NCBI GenBank assembly: GCA_038049695.1
Contig: CP142455.1
Location: forward strand, 25,705,501 to 25,769,500
Length of the DNA: 64,000 nucleotides
Direction of reading: 5' to 3'
Source of the DNA: Cinnamomum chago
Taxonomy: Eukaryota; Streptophyta; Magnoliopsida; Laurales; Lauraceae
Shown: one piece after another, positions 9,601 through 20,258 of the stretch
Numbering within the stretch: the stretch's first letter is position 1
Layout of the letters: each line of letters begins with the position of its first letter
Program-made: the position numbers and the translations under genes
Notes under the pieces: generated by a model
Seen by the model: only the letters and a program-made list of their open reading frames with translations
Database searches by the model: none
Told to the model about the DNA's origin: nothing

Positions 9601-10959
9601 GAGAGACTGAAAGCTCGATTGGTGGTTTATGGAAATCATCAGGTTGCAGGGCTAGATTATAGTGAAACTTTCGCGCCAGTGGCCAAAATGGTTACGGTAC
9701 GAGTCTTTCTTGCAGTTGCTACAGCTAAGAATTGGGAGGTTCATCAGATGGACGTCCACAATGCTTTCCTCCATGGTGATTTACATGAGGAGGTCTATAT
9801 GAAAGTTCCCCCTGGATTTTCTATTACTCAACCTGATATGGTGTGTCGGCTTAGGAAGTCGCTATATGGGTTGCGCCAAGCTCCACGATGTTGGTTCGCA
9901 AAGTTGGCTGCTGCTTTGAGGAACTACGGCTTCCGACAATCATACTCTGACTACTCTTTGTTCACCTTACATAAGGGGCGGGTACAGATCAACGTACTTG
10001 TTTATGTTGATGATTTGATTATTTCTGGCAATAATCCCGCTTCCCTTAAAGAGTTCAAGGTCTATTTGAGTGCATGTTTTCACATGAAGGACCTTGGTGT
10101 CCTTAAATATTTTCTTGGGCTTGAAGTAGCTCGGAATCCCGAAGGCATTTTTTTGTGCCAACGCAAGTATGCCCTCGACATTATCACAGAAACAGGACTC
10201 CTTGGCGCCAAACCTGCAGCTTTTCCCTTGGAGCAGAATCATCGATTAGCCTTAGCCGAAGGTCCTCTGCTAACTGATCCTGAGCCGTATCGACGGTTGA
10301 TTGGACGTTTGATTTACTTGTCTGTCACGCGCCCGGAGCTTTCGTACTCTGTCCATATACTATCCCAATTTATGCAGGCGCCTAGACAAGAGCATTGGGA
10401 GGCGATGCTTAGAGTGGTACGCTACTTGAAGAGAAATCCCGGCCAGGGCATCCTCCTCCGATCTGATAGTGACCTTGTTCTATCTGGGTGGTGTGACTCG
10501 GATTGGGCAAGTTGCCCTCTCACTCGCCGTTCCCTGACAGGATGGTTTGTTTTACTTGGCCACTCTCCAATTTCTTGGAAGACAAAGAAACAGCATACGG
10601 TCTCTCGCTCGTCTGCCGAAGCGGAGTATCGTTGTATGGCGGCTGCTACTTGTGAGTTGAAGTGGTTGAAAGGCTTGCTTCTCAGTTTGGGTGTTAACCA
10701 TCCCAGGGCCATGAACTTGTATTGTGATAGTCAGTCTGCGCTATACATTGCACAGAATCCTGTCTTTCATGAACGGACAAAGCACATCGAGATTGACTGT
10801 CATTTCATTCGGGACGCTATATCCGAAGGACTCATTAGTCCCTCATATGTTCCCACTCGAGTGCAACTGGCGGATATATTTACAAAGGCATTGGGCAAAA
10901 GTCAATTTGAGTTTCTTCTCAGCCAGTTGGGCATTCGTGATCCCCATGCTCCAACTTGA
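6613..10959 (+). CDS. Copia gag-pol polyprotein
   Basis: A single 1,448-residue frame from ATG to TGA with copia domain order. Gag occupies about residues 1-290 with a CCHC zinc knuckle ('CSHCHQSGHDDTSC', about 262-275). The protease has 'WIVDTGASNHVTG' near 384. The GAG-pre-integrase motif 'LWHQRLGH' lies near 512, followed by the integrase core with its HHCC finger and 'TIHCDVWGPY'. Reverse transcriptase has 'YVDD' at about 1131-1134, and RNase H has 'SRSSAEAEYR' near 1330. In this family one polyprotein is cleaved by its own protease, and Gag forms virus-like particles. The length is normal for copia. The stop overlaps the purine tract before the 3' LTR. Treated as part of a mobile-element fossil that looks whole; activity cannot be judged from sequence. 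Confidence 0.93.
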   Translation: MSGGGDKKIDTTSPYYLGSQDNPGNTITHVQLRGENYEEWSRSIRLALRARRKFGFVDGTHTKPTAAEKMDDWLTVQSMIVSWIMHTIEPSLKSTISYYEDAKLLWDDIKDRFCVVNGPRIQQLKAAIADCKQTKTMPVMIYYGKLKVLWDELGSYEPIPGCECGTCKCNIGAKLEKRREEERLHQFLMGLHDDTYGMVKSNLLSHDPLPSLNRAYQTLIQEELVRSASRQTEARDEVMSFAVRTETKGKGKSYGKNKANLYCSHCHQSGHDDTSCFQLVGFPDWWGDRPRGAGRGTGRSRGVSAPAGASGHGRGEAVRANVAVTSGSGRGTAATSTSGSHMGEASGLPSLSADQWQSLLDLLGNQKGNSDRMTGKSKSNALTWIVDTGASNHVTGDLTCLMEIRDVMECPVGLPDGQKVVATKEGVAVLDGGMRLPNVLFVPKLNCNLISVSQLIDEKRCFIQFTNNVCVIQDQTSRMLIGAGERRDGLYYFRGVPRVRALKLDGMTSTTLWHQRLGHPSDKVVKFLPHVSSGHMKQNNACDVCQRAKQTRDRFPVSDSRATRIFDTIHCDVWGPYSTPSSCGAFYFLTIVDDFSRAVWVYLLCDKKEVSKMFMHFFAMVSRQFEQKVKLVRSDNGTEFNCMKSYLNENGIIFQTSCVGTPQQNGRVERKHRHILNVARALRFQGHLPIEFWGECVLGACYLINRTPSSMLDNKAPFEVLFGKPPSYEPLRVFGSLCYAHNQRHKGDKFASRGRKCVFVGYPYGKKGWKLFDLDTREFFVSRDVVFFEDEFPFSNEIVGEREPIKIVNEIGHDDDFGFENVEPQGLDADTGGSAAPLDVDARGDGCATDSGHGAADSPAVHVEEHQTNLGRGLRTKSKSVRLQDFVTHTIQKLSPSQSSSVTQHSSGKPYPIAHYVNCERFSVKHKNFLAAITTGHEPKSFKEAVKDAGWRAAMQKEIRALEDNGTWVMEKLPHGKRALGSRWVYKIKYNSDGSIERLKARLVVYGNHQVAGLDYSETFAPVAKMVTVRVFLAVATAKNWEVHQMDVHNAFLHGDLHEEVYMKVPPGFSITQPDMVCRLRKSLYGLRQAPRCWFAKLAAALRNYGFRQSYSDYSLFTLHKGRVQINVLVYVDDLIISGNNPASLKEFKVYLSACFHMKDLGVLKYFLGLEVARNPEGIFLCQRKYALDIITETGLLGAKPAAFPLEQNHRLALAEGPLLTDPEPYRRLIGRLIYLSVTRPELSYSVHILSQFMQAPRQEHWEAMLRVVRYLKRNPGQGILLRSDSDLVLSGWCDSDWASCPLTRRSLTGWFVLLGHSPISWKTKKQHTVSRSSAEAEYRCMAAATCELKWLKGLLLSLGVNHPRAMNLYCDSQSALYIAQNPVFHERTKHIEIDCHFIRDAISEGLISPSYVPTRVQLADIFTKALGKSQFEFLLSQLGIRDPHAPT

Positions 10960-10966
10960 GGGAGGG
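10955..10966 (+). promoter_or_regulatory. Polypurine tract of the young copia element
   Basis: The purine-rich 'ttgagggaggg' lies directly upstream of the 3' LTR and overlaps the gag-pol stop codon, the expected place for plus-strand priming. Confidence 0.85.
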
Positions 10967-11170
10967 TATTGGGCTTTATAGTATTGGGCCTTATAGTTAT
11001 ATATAGCCCATGTAATTAGGCCTAGCATGTTATTAGGAATGGTTGGCCGTGTATATAGGTTCCTAGTTATATCAGGAATGTTTTGGTGTTTACTTGTTGA
11101 TCAAGTTTAGTCTGTATATAAATACCTTGATATTAATGAGAATAGGTCAAGCTTTCTTCATAAATCTACA
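10967..11170 (+). repeat. 3' LTR of the young copia element
   Basis: 204 bp, no difference seen by eye from the 5' LTR, followed by the GATAG target duplicate at 11171-11175. The minus-strand gypsy chromodomain text resumes right after it. Confidence 0.95.
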
Positions 11171-12055
11171 GATAGAATAATATCTTTCCCATGTGGCATC
11201 TTCAGTAGGGGTCCCTTGCCATTTGATCAATACTTCAGTCGCTGCTAGATTGCCACATTTCACCATGCGTCTTCCTAGTAGTGCTTCTGGTAAAGGTTGA
11301 AGTACACCTTCCTTGGTAAGAGGTGGGAGATTTCCCTGCACTTGAACTTGCTGTCCAATTTTTATCTTGAGGCAAGACACATGGAAGACTGGGTGAGTTT
11401 TTGAGCTTGCTGGTAACTCCAGCTTGTAAGCTACTGATCCAATTCGCTGGATTACTTTATATGGTCGAGAATATCTGGGAGCCAACTTCATAGATCTACG
11501 AAAATCCAAGGTGGTCTGGCGATAAGGCTGCAACCGAAGGTAAACCCAGTCCCCAATCTCAAATTCTCGCTCCGTTCTGTGCAAGTTCGCTAGTCGTTTC
11601 ATACGTTCTTATGTAAAACATGTTTTCTTTGAGAATGGATAATAAGAAGTCCCTACTCCGTAACTCTGCCTCCACAGCGTGGACCTTGGTAGTGCCTGGA
11701 ACATAGGATGTTACCCGAGGTGGAGGCACTCCACAGACAGCCTCATAAGGGGTGAGTTGAGTTGAAGAGTGAAAGGTGGAATTATACCACCACTCAACCC
11801 ATGGTAGCCACTTGGCCCATTCCTTTGGTTTACCACTAGTGAAGCAACGCAAGTAGTTTTTCTAGGCATCTGTTAACAACCTCAGTCTGCTCATCAGTTT
11901 GAAGATGGTATGCAGAGCTCATTTTCAAGTGAGTTCCTTGGAGGCGAAACAACTCTTGCCAAAAAAGGCTTGTGAAGGTTGGGTCCGAATCGCTTACTAT
12001 AAATCTTGGCATCCCATATAATTTAAATTTATGTTCTACAAACAATTGAGCAACA

Positions 12056-12228
12056 ATATTTTTATTTTTTTTGCTATCGGAGGGTTCCCAACCCTTTGGG
12101 CTGGACTAATCCCTCCGGGCCCAGAGGGAAGCCGGGTAAATCTCCTGTAGCCCTAGTGTGGTAGCGGAATTTACAACCTCCGGGAGCAAACCGTGGTCCT
12201 AGGCCAACTAAGCTACCCCTTGGGGTTT
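12056..12228 (-). mobile_element. tRNA-derived SINE
   Basis: Read on the minus strand, the element begins near 'accccaaggggtagc'. It has an A-box-like 'tagcttagttgg' (about 12204-12215) and a B-box-like 'ggtttgctccc' (12182-12192), the internal RNA polymerase III promoter spacing of tRNA-derived SINEs. It ends in an A-rich tail (T-rich on plus, 12056-12072). 'gcaaca' occurs at 12050-12055 and 12229-12234 as a short target duplication, and gypsy integrase text continues on both sides. About 173 bp. Family not named. Confidence 0.75.
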
Positions 12229-12384
12229 GCAACAGTTGATGATGTGTATGGATGTGACATTGCCACAAAGTGTGCATACTTGAAAAGTCGGTCAACCACA
12301 ACTAAGACGACACTTTTCCCTTGAGATAGAGGCAGTCCTTCAATAAAATCAAGGGAGATGTCAACCCACACTCGATCAGGTACT

Positions 12385-12774
12385 TGTTAGAATTTTTATG
12401 ATGCCAAAATCTCATTGGATACAAACAAATAATACTTAATGTAATTAAGATCATACCTTATTCCATTGCTGGGGCTAAACAGAGGAGGGATTTACAACTT
12501 CTTGAACCCTTTTTGTTTTCTTTCTAGCAAATTGATGGAAGCAAAGAAAATTCAACATAGCCAAGGAAGTAACCCAAGAGATCCTTTTACAGAGAGAGGA
12601 TCTTTCCATCAACGTAAGTAATCAAAAATCTCTCCAATCATGTCTCCCTAATTGAACAACTTACAAAGGCAAGTTTTTTAAATCCTTTGACCATGGGGAA
12701 AATATCTTTTATTGGATGTTCTAGAAAGAAGTGGGCCCATGTGGTCAAGTGGACCACACTCCCTTATTCCAACA
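12385..12774 (-). repeat. 3' LTR of the older copia element
   Basis: 390 bp. On the plus strand it starts 'tgttagaatttttatgatg' and ends 'cttattccaaca'. It is preceded by GTACT and followed by the complement of a polypurine tract ('ttctcccacttggtcc'). Confidence 0.92.
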
Positions 12775-15700
12775 TTCTCCCACTTGGTCCAATGACCACA
12801 AAAAATCAAATAATTCTCTATATATATATTTTAAAAAAATTGGAAAAAAAATAAAATAAAACAAGACTCTGACTGGTGCGCACCATTTTTTTTAAAACAC
12901 TTGTCATGTTAACTTTAAGCTCAATCTTGAACCACTAATTAAGTTAGCCTATTGATGAGAACTATGGCGGTTACACGTCTTAAATAACATGCTCCCTTCC
13001 ATAATTACTGCATCTCCATATTCACATAACCAAGTCTTTAATAAGGGTAAAAACAGGATGCCTTTCATGACAATCCTATTTAATGGGTTCATTAATGTCA
13101 TTCACCTTACTATTCTCACTTTACAAATCTTTAAACACATGTGAACATAAATAAAGCAAGAATATACGAAATCACAAAACTTTAATGTATACAATTAAGA
13201 TGTGTCTTTACAAATCCTAGTAGGACAATTTATTCAAGCCCATATTTCTAACAAGCTCTTGAAAGGGCTTTGGCGCCAGTGTCTTCGTTAAAGGATCTGC
13301 TAACATCAAGTTTATTTGAGTTCCAATTATAGACACCAACTGATTTCGTACCTTCTCTTTTAACACAAGGTATTTTACTTCCAAAAATTTAGATTTGCTT
13401 GCAACCTTGTCATTATGTGTAAATCTTCTAGCTGCATCGTTGTCACAATAAATTTTTAATGGTTTGGAGATTGTATCCACAATGTGCAACCCTGAAATAA
13501 AATCACGCAACCATAGGGCATGACCTGTAGCTTCAAAACATGCCACATATTCTGCATCGAATGTGGATGGGGCAACTAGGGTTTGTTTCGCTATTCTCCA
13601 TGAAACTACCCCATTAGCTAACAGAATAATATATCCTGAAGTCAACTTTCTGGAATCGAGGCATCCTGCAAAGTTTGCGTCTGAATAACCGATCACTTCT
13701 AAACGATCGAATCGCCTGTAAGAGAGCATATAATTCCTAGTCCCGCTTAGATATCTCAAGACCTTCTTAACTTCCACCCAATGGGGCATACCTGGATCAC
13801 TTTGATATCTACTTAACATGCCAACTGCAAAGCTTATATCGGGTCTGGTGCATGTTTGTGCATACATTAGACTACCGATTGTAGCGGCATATGGAAATTT
13901 ACCCATTTCTATTCTTTCAATCTCATTTCTTGGACACTGAGCCTTACAAAACTTATCACCTTTGATCATAGGTGTATTCTGAGCTTTACTTTCTTCCATA
14001 CGAAATCTTTTTAAAATAGTTTTGATATAGGCTTCCTGTGATAACCCAAGTAATCCTCGAGATCTATCACGATAAATCTTGATTCCTATTACAAAGGTTG
14101 TTTCACCCATAATCATACCAAGGTCATTGCTAGCTAGTATTGGTTTCACGAATCATACCAAGGTCATTGCTAGCTAGTAAAATGTCGTCAACATACAACA
14201 CCAAGATAATAAACTTGCTCCCACTAATCTTGAGATAGATGCAATGATTGACCACATTTTCGGTGAATCTGAATGCTGTAATAACATAGTTGAATTTAAT
14301 GTACCATTGTCGGGAAGCTTGTTTAAGGCCATAAATTGACTTCTTTAGTTTACAGACTAATTTCTTTTCACTCTGTTTTACAAATCCTTCAGGTTGTTCG
14401 ATGTACACCTCTTCTTCTAGATTTCCATTTAAGAATGTTGCTTTGACATCCATTTGATGTAACTCAAGATTAAAGTGAGCTACTAGAGCCATAATTATCC
14501 TGAATGAATTCATTTTAGATACTGGAGAGTAAGTTTCATTGTAATCAATCCCTTCTCTCTAAGTAAAACCTTTGGCCACTAGTCTGCCTTTGAAACGTTC
14601 AACCTTTCCCTTTGAATCCCTTTTGGTCTTAAAGACCCATTTACAACCAATGGTTTTTGAATTCTTAGGTAGTTCAACGATGTCCCAAACATCATTAGCG
14701 GCCATTGACTCTAGCTCATCTGTCATTGCATCTAACCATTTATTAGAATTCTTACATTCTATGGCTTTTTTAAATGTCCTAGGATCATCTTTTACCCCAA
14801 TATCAACTTCTTCTAAGTATACAACATAATCATTCGAGATAGCGGGTCTTTTCGTACGAGTTGACCTTATTAAAATTTCAGGATCATTATTTTGTTCTGG
14901 AAGTGGTTCAATAATGGGTAATTGGGTTTCCTGTGTTTCTTGTTCATTTTGTGGTTGTTGTTCCTCTTGATTGTCGTTGATCACAATATCAAGTGGGACA
15001 TCAAACTCACTTCTTTTATTAGGTAGATCAACATCTACCCGAATTTCTTCGTAGGTTATTTTCTTATTTTGACCACTCCCACTAATCAAATGATCCTCCA
15101 AAAATGTGGCATTTCTCGATTCAATGATCCTAGTTGTATGGTTAGGACAGTGAACCTATCCGGATATCCAATAAAATATCCGCTAATTGTTTTAGGGTCC
15201 AATTTTTGTTCATGCGGGTTGAAGACTCTTACTTCAGATGGACATCCCCATACTCGGAAATGATTTAAACTAGGTTTCCTATTAGTCCATAACTCAAAGG
15301 GAGGTTTTGGAACTGGCTTTGTAGGAACCTGATTTAAGATGTACATTGTCATCTTTAATGCTTCACCCCACATGGACTCGGGTAAATTAGTGTTATTGAC
15401 CATACTCCTTACCATCTCAATAAGCGTCCTGTTTCTTCTCTCAGCTACACCATTTTGCTGAGGTGTACCGGGCATTGTGTATTGGGCAACAATTCCTTCC
15501 TCTTGTAGAAATCTAGCAAATGGGCCCAAGTTACGACCCGATTCAGTGTATCTGTCGTAATACTCACCACCTCTATCTGATCTCACGACTTTTATTTTTC
15601 TATCTAATTGCTTTTCTACCTCTGTCTTAAACATTTTGAAAGCATTTAAAAGCATCAGATTTTTCTTTGATTAAATAAACATAGCCATATTGTGAAAAAT

Positions 15701-18700
15701 CATCAATAAAAGTAATAAAGTATTCCTCACTTGTAAACAGGGTATGTGGATTTTTCCACAGATATCTGTATGGATTATTTCTAATAGACCCGAACTTCTT
15801 GTAGCTCCTTTCTTACTTGTATTGATTTGCTTTCCTTTAATGCATTCAACACAAACTGTAAAGTCGGTGAAATTCAGATTAGGTAACCATCCGTCTTTCA
15901 CCAATCTTGCCATTCTTTCTTTTGAAATATGGCCTAACCTTTTATGCCACAACATAGATAAGTCCTCATTAATGGTCATTTTTTTAACGCCGATGTTCAT
16001 GCCACAATTAATGTGTTGTGTGTGAAGGGATTGTTCATACATAGAATTTAACTTTAATTTATACAATCCGTCACATAAATAACCATTTCCAACAACTTTA
16101 TTATTTCTAATAACATCTATACATTAATTACCAAAACCAAATTTAAAACCATCATAATCAAGTTTTGACACAGAAATAAGATTTCTAGAAATATCAGGGA
16201 CGAAGAAAGTATCGTGGAGATCCAAAATGAATCCGGTGTCCAACACCAGCCTGTATGTGCCTATAGCTTCAACTCTTGACTCCTTTCGGTTCCCCATGGT
16301 GATGGTCCTTTCCCCATCATTTGGACTCCGGCTTGAAAGGAATCACTTCATACAATCAGAAACATGAATGGTTGCACCAGAGTCAATCTACCAAGTATTA
16401 GATGGAACATCTGCTAAACTGGTTTCAAAACAAACAAGAGTTTGATTACTACCTTTACTTTCATACCAATTCTTTCGTTTCAGGCAATCCTTTTTGAAAT
16501 GACCTTTCTTTCCACAAAAAAAAGCATTTCTTCATTATCCCTTTGTCTTTCTTTTCTGGTTTTGTGGCTTGAGCATTTGCACCTTTCTTGCCTTTACCCT
16601 TGTTCTTGGATTTAGATCGAGAGACAAAGTTAAGCATCATTTGTCATTCTGCCTTCAACCTTCTTTCTTCTTGATCGACTCTAGCAATCAATTCATTTAT
16701 GTCCCATGTCGTTGGGCTTTGGTTATAAGCTACCTTAAAAGTTCCAAAAGCGGGAGGAAGAGAATCGAAAATGAATTGGACTATGTATTGATCAGACACG
16801 CTCATGTCCACCTCTTTCAATTTCGACGCTATGTGCGCCATTGCAAGGATGTGTTCTCTTACTCCCAGAGTTCCATCATATTTCATACTTGAAAGGCGGC
16901 TTATTAACGAAGCACCTACTGCCTTATCAATTATCGTAAATTGCTTTTTCACAGTATCTAAGAGGTCCTTAGCCTTATCTTTTATTCATATGGACCCTCG
17001 GATAGTATGTAAAATAGAATTTAAAATGATCTTTACTCCCACTTTGTTTGCTTTTATCCAATTTTCATAAATTTTCTTTTCTTCGGTAGTAGAGTTTTTA
17101 GTGGGTTTTTCAGGCATGGGTTCGTCGAAGGCAATTTCTAAGTCCAAGAACGTTATGACAATCATTAAAGCATCCAACCATTCAACGAAATTGGACCCAT
17201 CCAAAGTGGGTATGGTCCCTAAGGTGGAAAGTGCAGCTAATGATCTGGTTACTGTAAGAAACAATAAATAGCTATATGTTAAGATTCAGTAACTAGAACA
17301 AAGCAATGGCTACATTAATGTAAATCTACCTTTGGGTAGATAAACAAAATGTGAAATATTGTTTTCCATAATTAATTTGTCCATGCTAATAAATGTGATG
17401 TAAATTAAGAAGATCATACCTTTGGGTATAAATCATTCAAAAATTTATATCAGATTCATAAACATGTCAAATTCCGATTTCTAACCGTTCGGAAGATCTC
17501 ATCTTTGGGTGAACCTCCATTAATGAAACCACAATCTTAAGTGATATCACAATCACCCAAGTGAGAGGTGATTAATTAAAATCAATTCAAGAAATTATAC
17601 ACTTTTCATAACCAGTGTCGCTTTGGCGGCTAATGAGTTAATCAAAGCTAATTTCCAATTGATATATGCAATAACACTTAATTTATCATTTGATTGTCAA
17701 ATAAAAGTATGACAAACTGATTTGGAAATGTCCTAAATATGGCCAAAAAATAAACTAAACTTAATCAATGGATCCTTAAGCTATTATTAGTTTTGCTAAG
17801 GAAATAACCTTATGCAAATAACAATTACACAATAAACAATCATAATATTAAACTTGATGTGGAAACAAAAAATCTAATTTACATGTTCAAGAAATGTGCC
17901 AAAATATTAGAGAGGTCTAATAATGGATCCGAACCGTTTAGATTAAAGATCCAATCGATACGAATCCATATGAGAAAACACAACGCAATTCTGAGTTCGT
18001 ATGAGTCAAATATGATCGAAATTTGTTATTGACCATCCATTTCTGATGAACATGATCGACTCTGATTTTGATCAATGACATCCAAAAATTATCAGAATGC
18101 CGATGAATGATGTTAACGATTCTGATCTGATCAATTAAATAGTGTCTAAGATTAATTTGACACTTACTGGATTAACTTATACCCCCTTGATTTGATCAGA
18201 TCAGGGACCTATTCATATTACTGGTGTTTAATTTACACTTAGATATATCTTGTCACAATTTACATGGACTACATATATAACTAGAATGATCAAGCTAACA
18301 GGTCACACTGAAGCTTCAGTGAGTACTAGTATGTACAAAAATCTAGTTTGAGGGTCATTTTCTGATCTTTAATTGGGTAAGATCCAGACCTCTTTTGTGC
18401 CAATTGATTGTACAGATAGGCACTATCTAACAAGTGGGTCAATCTGAATAATTTTACCAAAAACTGAAAAGAGGCTTAGTGGGCCCTTAATGGACCGGGC
18501 CCGCCCTTAATGGACCCATTCTTAACCCAATCCAAGACTATACCTGATCCAACCCATGAGTGGGCCGGACTAGGTCAGATCTGGCTGATCCGACCCATTC
18601 CAGGAGCAGGCTAACGAGCTGGGCAGATGCAGATCGGGTAGGCCCAACCTACTGGCCTGGCCCACTAGCCCAGTGTAGGTACTTGGGCAGTATACTGTAC

Positions 18701-18855
18701 AGCGAGCTGGACAGTTTCTGTTCGGCTGCAATGTACAGTTCCTGTCCCTCCTCGTTGGGGATTGACTGTCCACATCCTCTATTATTATAAAATTATTTAT
18801 ATAATAATAAATCACTGATATTGTTATTATTATATTCTTTCATGTAAAATAAATA

Positions 18856-18890
<35 letters not shown>

Positions 18891-19176
18891 TGAGCAACAA
18901 ATGTTCAAACTTTATTGTAATTTCTTAAATAAATGAATTTACAATGAACATGAAAATAAATCTTTCATTCTCATCTCTTTCAGATTGGGTTGGGCACTGT
19001 AATCCTCACTTTCTGAGGAGTTTTATTCAATAACTTGAATATCTTTTATCAAATACCCAAAATCTCTTTACTCGGGGTATTTGGGTTTAATTCCCGAAGA
19101 AACCAGGAAGCCCTAAAAATACATAAAATGTAAACGATTATTTGTTATACCCAAAACTACAGGCTCTGATACCAAA

Positions 19177-19566
19177 TGTTAGAATTTTTACAATGCCAAA
19201 ATCTCATTGGATACAAACAAATAACACTTAATGTAATTAAGATCATACCTGATTCCATTGCTGGGGCTAAATAGAGGAGGGATTTACAACTTCCTTGAAT
19301 CCTTTTCTTTTCTTTCTAGCAAATTGATGGAAGCAAAGAAAATTCACCGTAGGCAAGGAAGTAACCCAAGAGATCCTTTTATAGAGAGAGGATCCTCCCA
19401 TCAACGTAAGTAATAAAAAATCTCTCCAATCATGTCTCCCTAATTGAGCAACTTACAAAGACAAGTTTTTTAAATCCTTTGACCGTGGGGAAAATATCTT
19501 TTATTGGATGTTCTAGAAAGAAGTGGGCCCATGTGGTCAAGTGGACCACACTCCCTTATTCCAACA
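19177..19566 (-). repeat. 5' LTR of the older copia element
   Basis: 390 bp, about 95% like the LTR at 12385. The complement of the tRNA-Met primer site lies just to its left (about 19162-19176) and the GTACT target duplicate follows at 19567. Confidence 0.92.
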
Positions 19567-20258
19567 GTACTGGCAGAGGTTGAAGTAGACCCAGAGCTGC
19601 CACATTCTCCTTTTTGTGGAATTGGCAAATGTCACACTCTCTAACATGTTGTTTGATGTCTTTCCTCATCTCATGCCAATAGAAGTGATGGGCCACATGT
19701 TTGAGTGTTTAGTGAAATCCTGAGTGTCCTCCAATAGGACTCTCATGGAATTCCTTCAGAATTTACTGCCTTAAAGATGAGGAAGAGCCAAGCAAAAGTT
19801 TCCCTTTGTAATAAAGTATACCATATGTAGAAGCAGCCACATCATCTGTTAATGACCCACATGCTGATGGCCCACATGCACATGGTGAATGGTAGCTCAC
19901 CTACTGCAACGAAGTGATCTTCCAAGACTTATCCTTCCATCTCTTTTCAAATTTCAAACTCCTCTTTTCAAATATTCATACTTATAGTAAAATGTTGCCA
20001 CATGGAGGAGCTCATCAATGGCATGGATAGGAAACTTATCTTTGAGTGTCTCCTTGTTAAGTGCTCTATAATCAACACAGAGGTGCCAGCTGCCATCATG
20101 TTTTCGAACCAACAAAACCGGAGATGAATAAGGACTCACACTTGGCCTTATGATGCCTGCCTCCAACATTTCACGAACAATTCTTTCTATTTCATTTTTT
20201 TGAAAATGGGGGTAACGGTATGGCCCGACGCTAACCGGGTGGCTGCATTCTATTTAGT

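Larger units (their letters stand above)
6355..11170 (+). mobile_element. Ty1/copia LTR retrotransposon, looks whole, very young
   Basis: The element is 4,816 bp. Two 204-bp LTRs (6355-6558, 10967-11170) appear identical by eye. A perfect 5-bp target duplication GATAG flanks it (6350-6354, 11171-11175). The primer site 'tggtatcagagc' abuts the 5' LTR and a purine tract abuts the 3' LTR. The LTRs begin TA and end CA rather than TG...CA, a known non-canonical class. One uninterrupted gag-pol frame fills the interior. Matching LTRs imply insertion too recent to date by this method. The short LTRs and compact size suggest the RE1/Retrofit (Ale) part of copia, which is an inference from size and general protein likeness. 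It sits inside the minus-strand gypsy element near the end of its coding region. Confidence 0.95.
12385..19566 (-). mobile_element. Ty1/copia LTR retrotransposon (TNT1-94-like), broken, older
   Basis: The element is 7,182 bp on the minus strand. It has 390-bp LTRs at 12385-12774 and 19177-19566, TG...CA ends, and a perfect 5-bp target duplication GTACT (12380-12384, 19567-19571). The primer site is complementary to 'ggctctgatacca' just inside the right LTR, and a purine tract lies just inside the left LTR. Coding remains run from gag (about 17260 down) through zinc knuckle, protease/GAG-pre-integrase, integrase and reverse transcriptase to RNase H (about 13220). The frames are interrupted in roughly half a dozen or more places, so it is dead. 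About 18 LTR differences by eye give roughly 95% identity, an age of a few million years at commonly assumed plant rates. An unusually long non-coding leader of about 1.9 kb (17265-19162) separates gag from the primer site and holds an (aat)n run near 18857-18885. Confidence 0.92.
6290..20258 (-). mobile_element. Ty3/gypsy chromovirus, broken, split by three nested insertions
   Basis: Minus-strand fossil. Recognisable parts, in element order, are a piece of reverse transcriptase (about 19950-20255, with '[20 protein letters not shown]'), the integrase zinc-finger area and core (about 19570-19700 and 11600-12380), and the integrase C-terminal region with a chromodomain (about 11176-11600, with 'VLIKWQGTP' and 'DATWE'). 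The last codons of the same element are readable at 6290-6354, on the far side of the copia insertion. A plus-strand copia (6355-11170), a SINE (about 12056-12228) and a minus-strand copia (12385-19566) lie inside it. It is incomplete and non-functional. The upstream half (gag, protease) is not in the window; the text changes to a plus-strand LTR at 20259. The nesting makes this the oldest layer here. The short distance from stop codon to LTR-like text and the chromodomain suggest a Reina-type chromovirus, which is an inference. Confidence 0.8.

Noticed and set aside
12180-12230. A tRNA gene on the minus strand
   Set aside because: A- and B-box-like motifs are present but no cloverleaf with an acceptor stem could be drawn; the A-rich tail and target duplicates fit a SINE.
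18560-18815. Overlapping frames in both strands near 18.6 kb
   Set aside because: They lie in the non-coding leader of the older copia element and show no domain.
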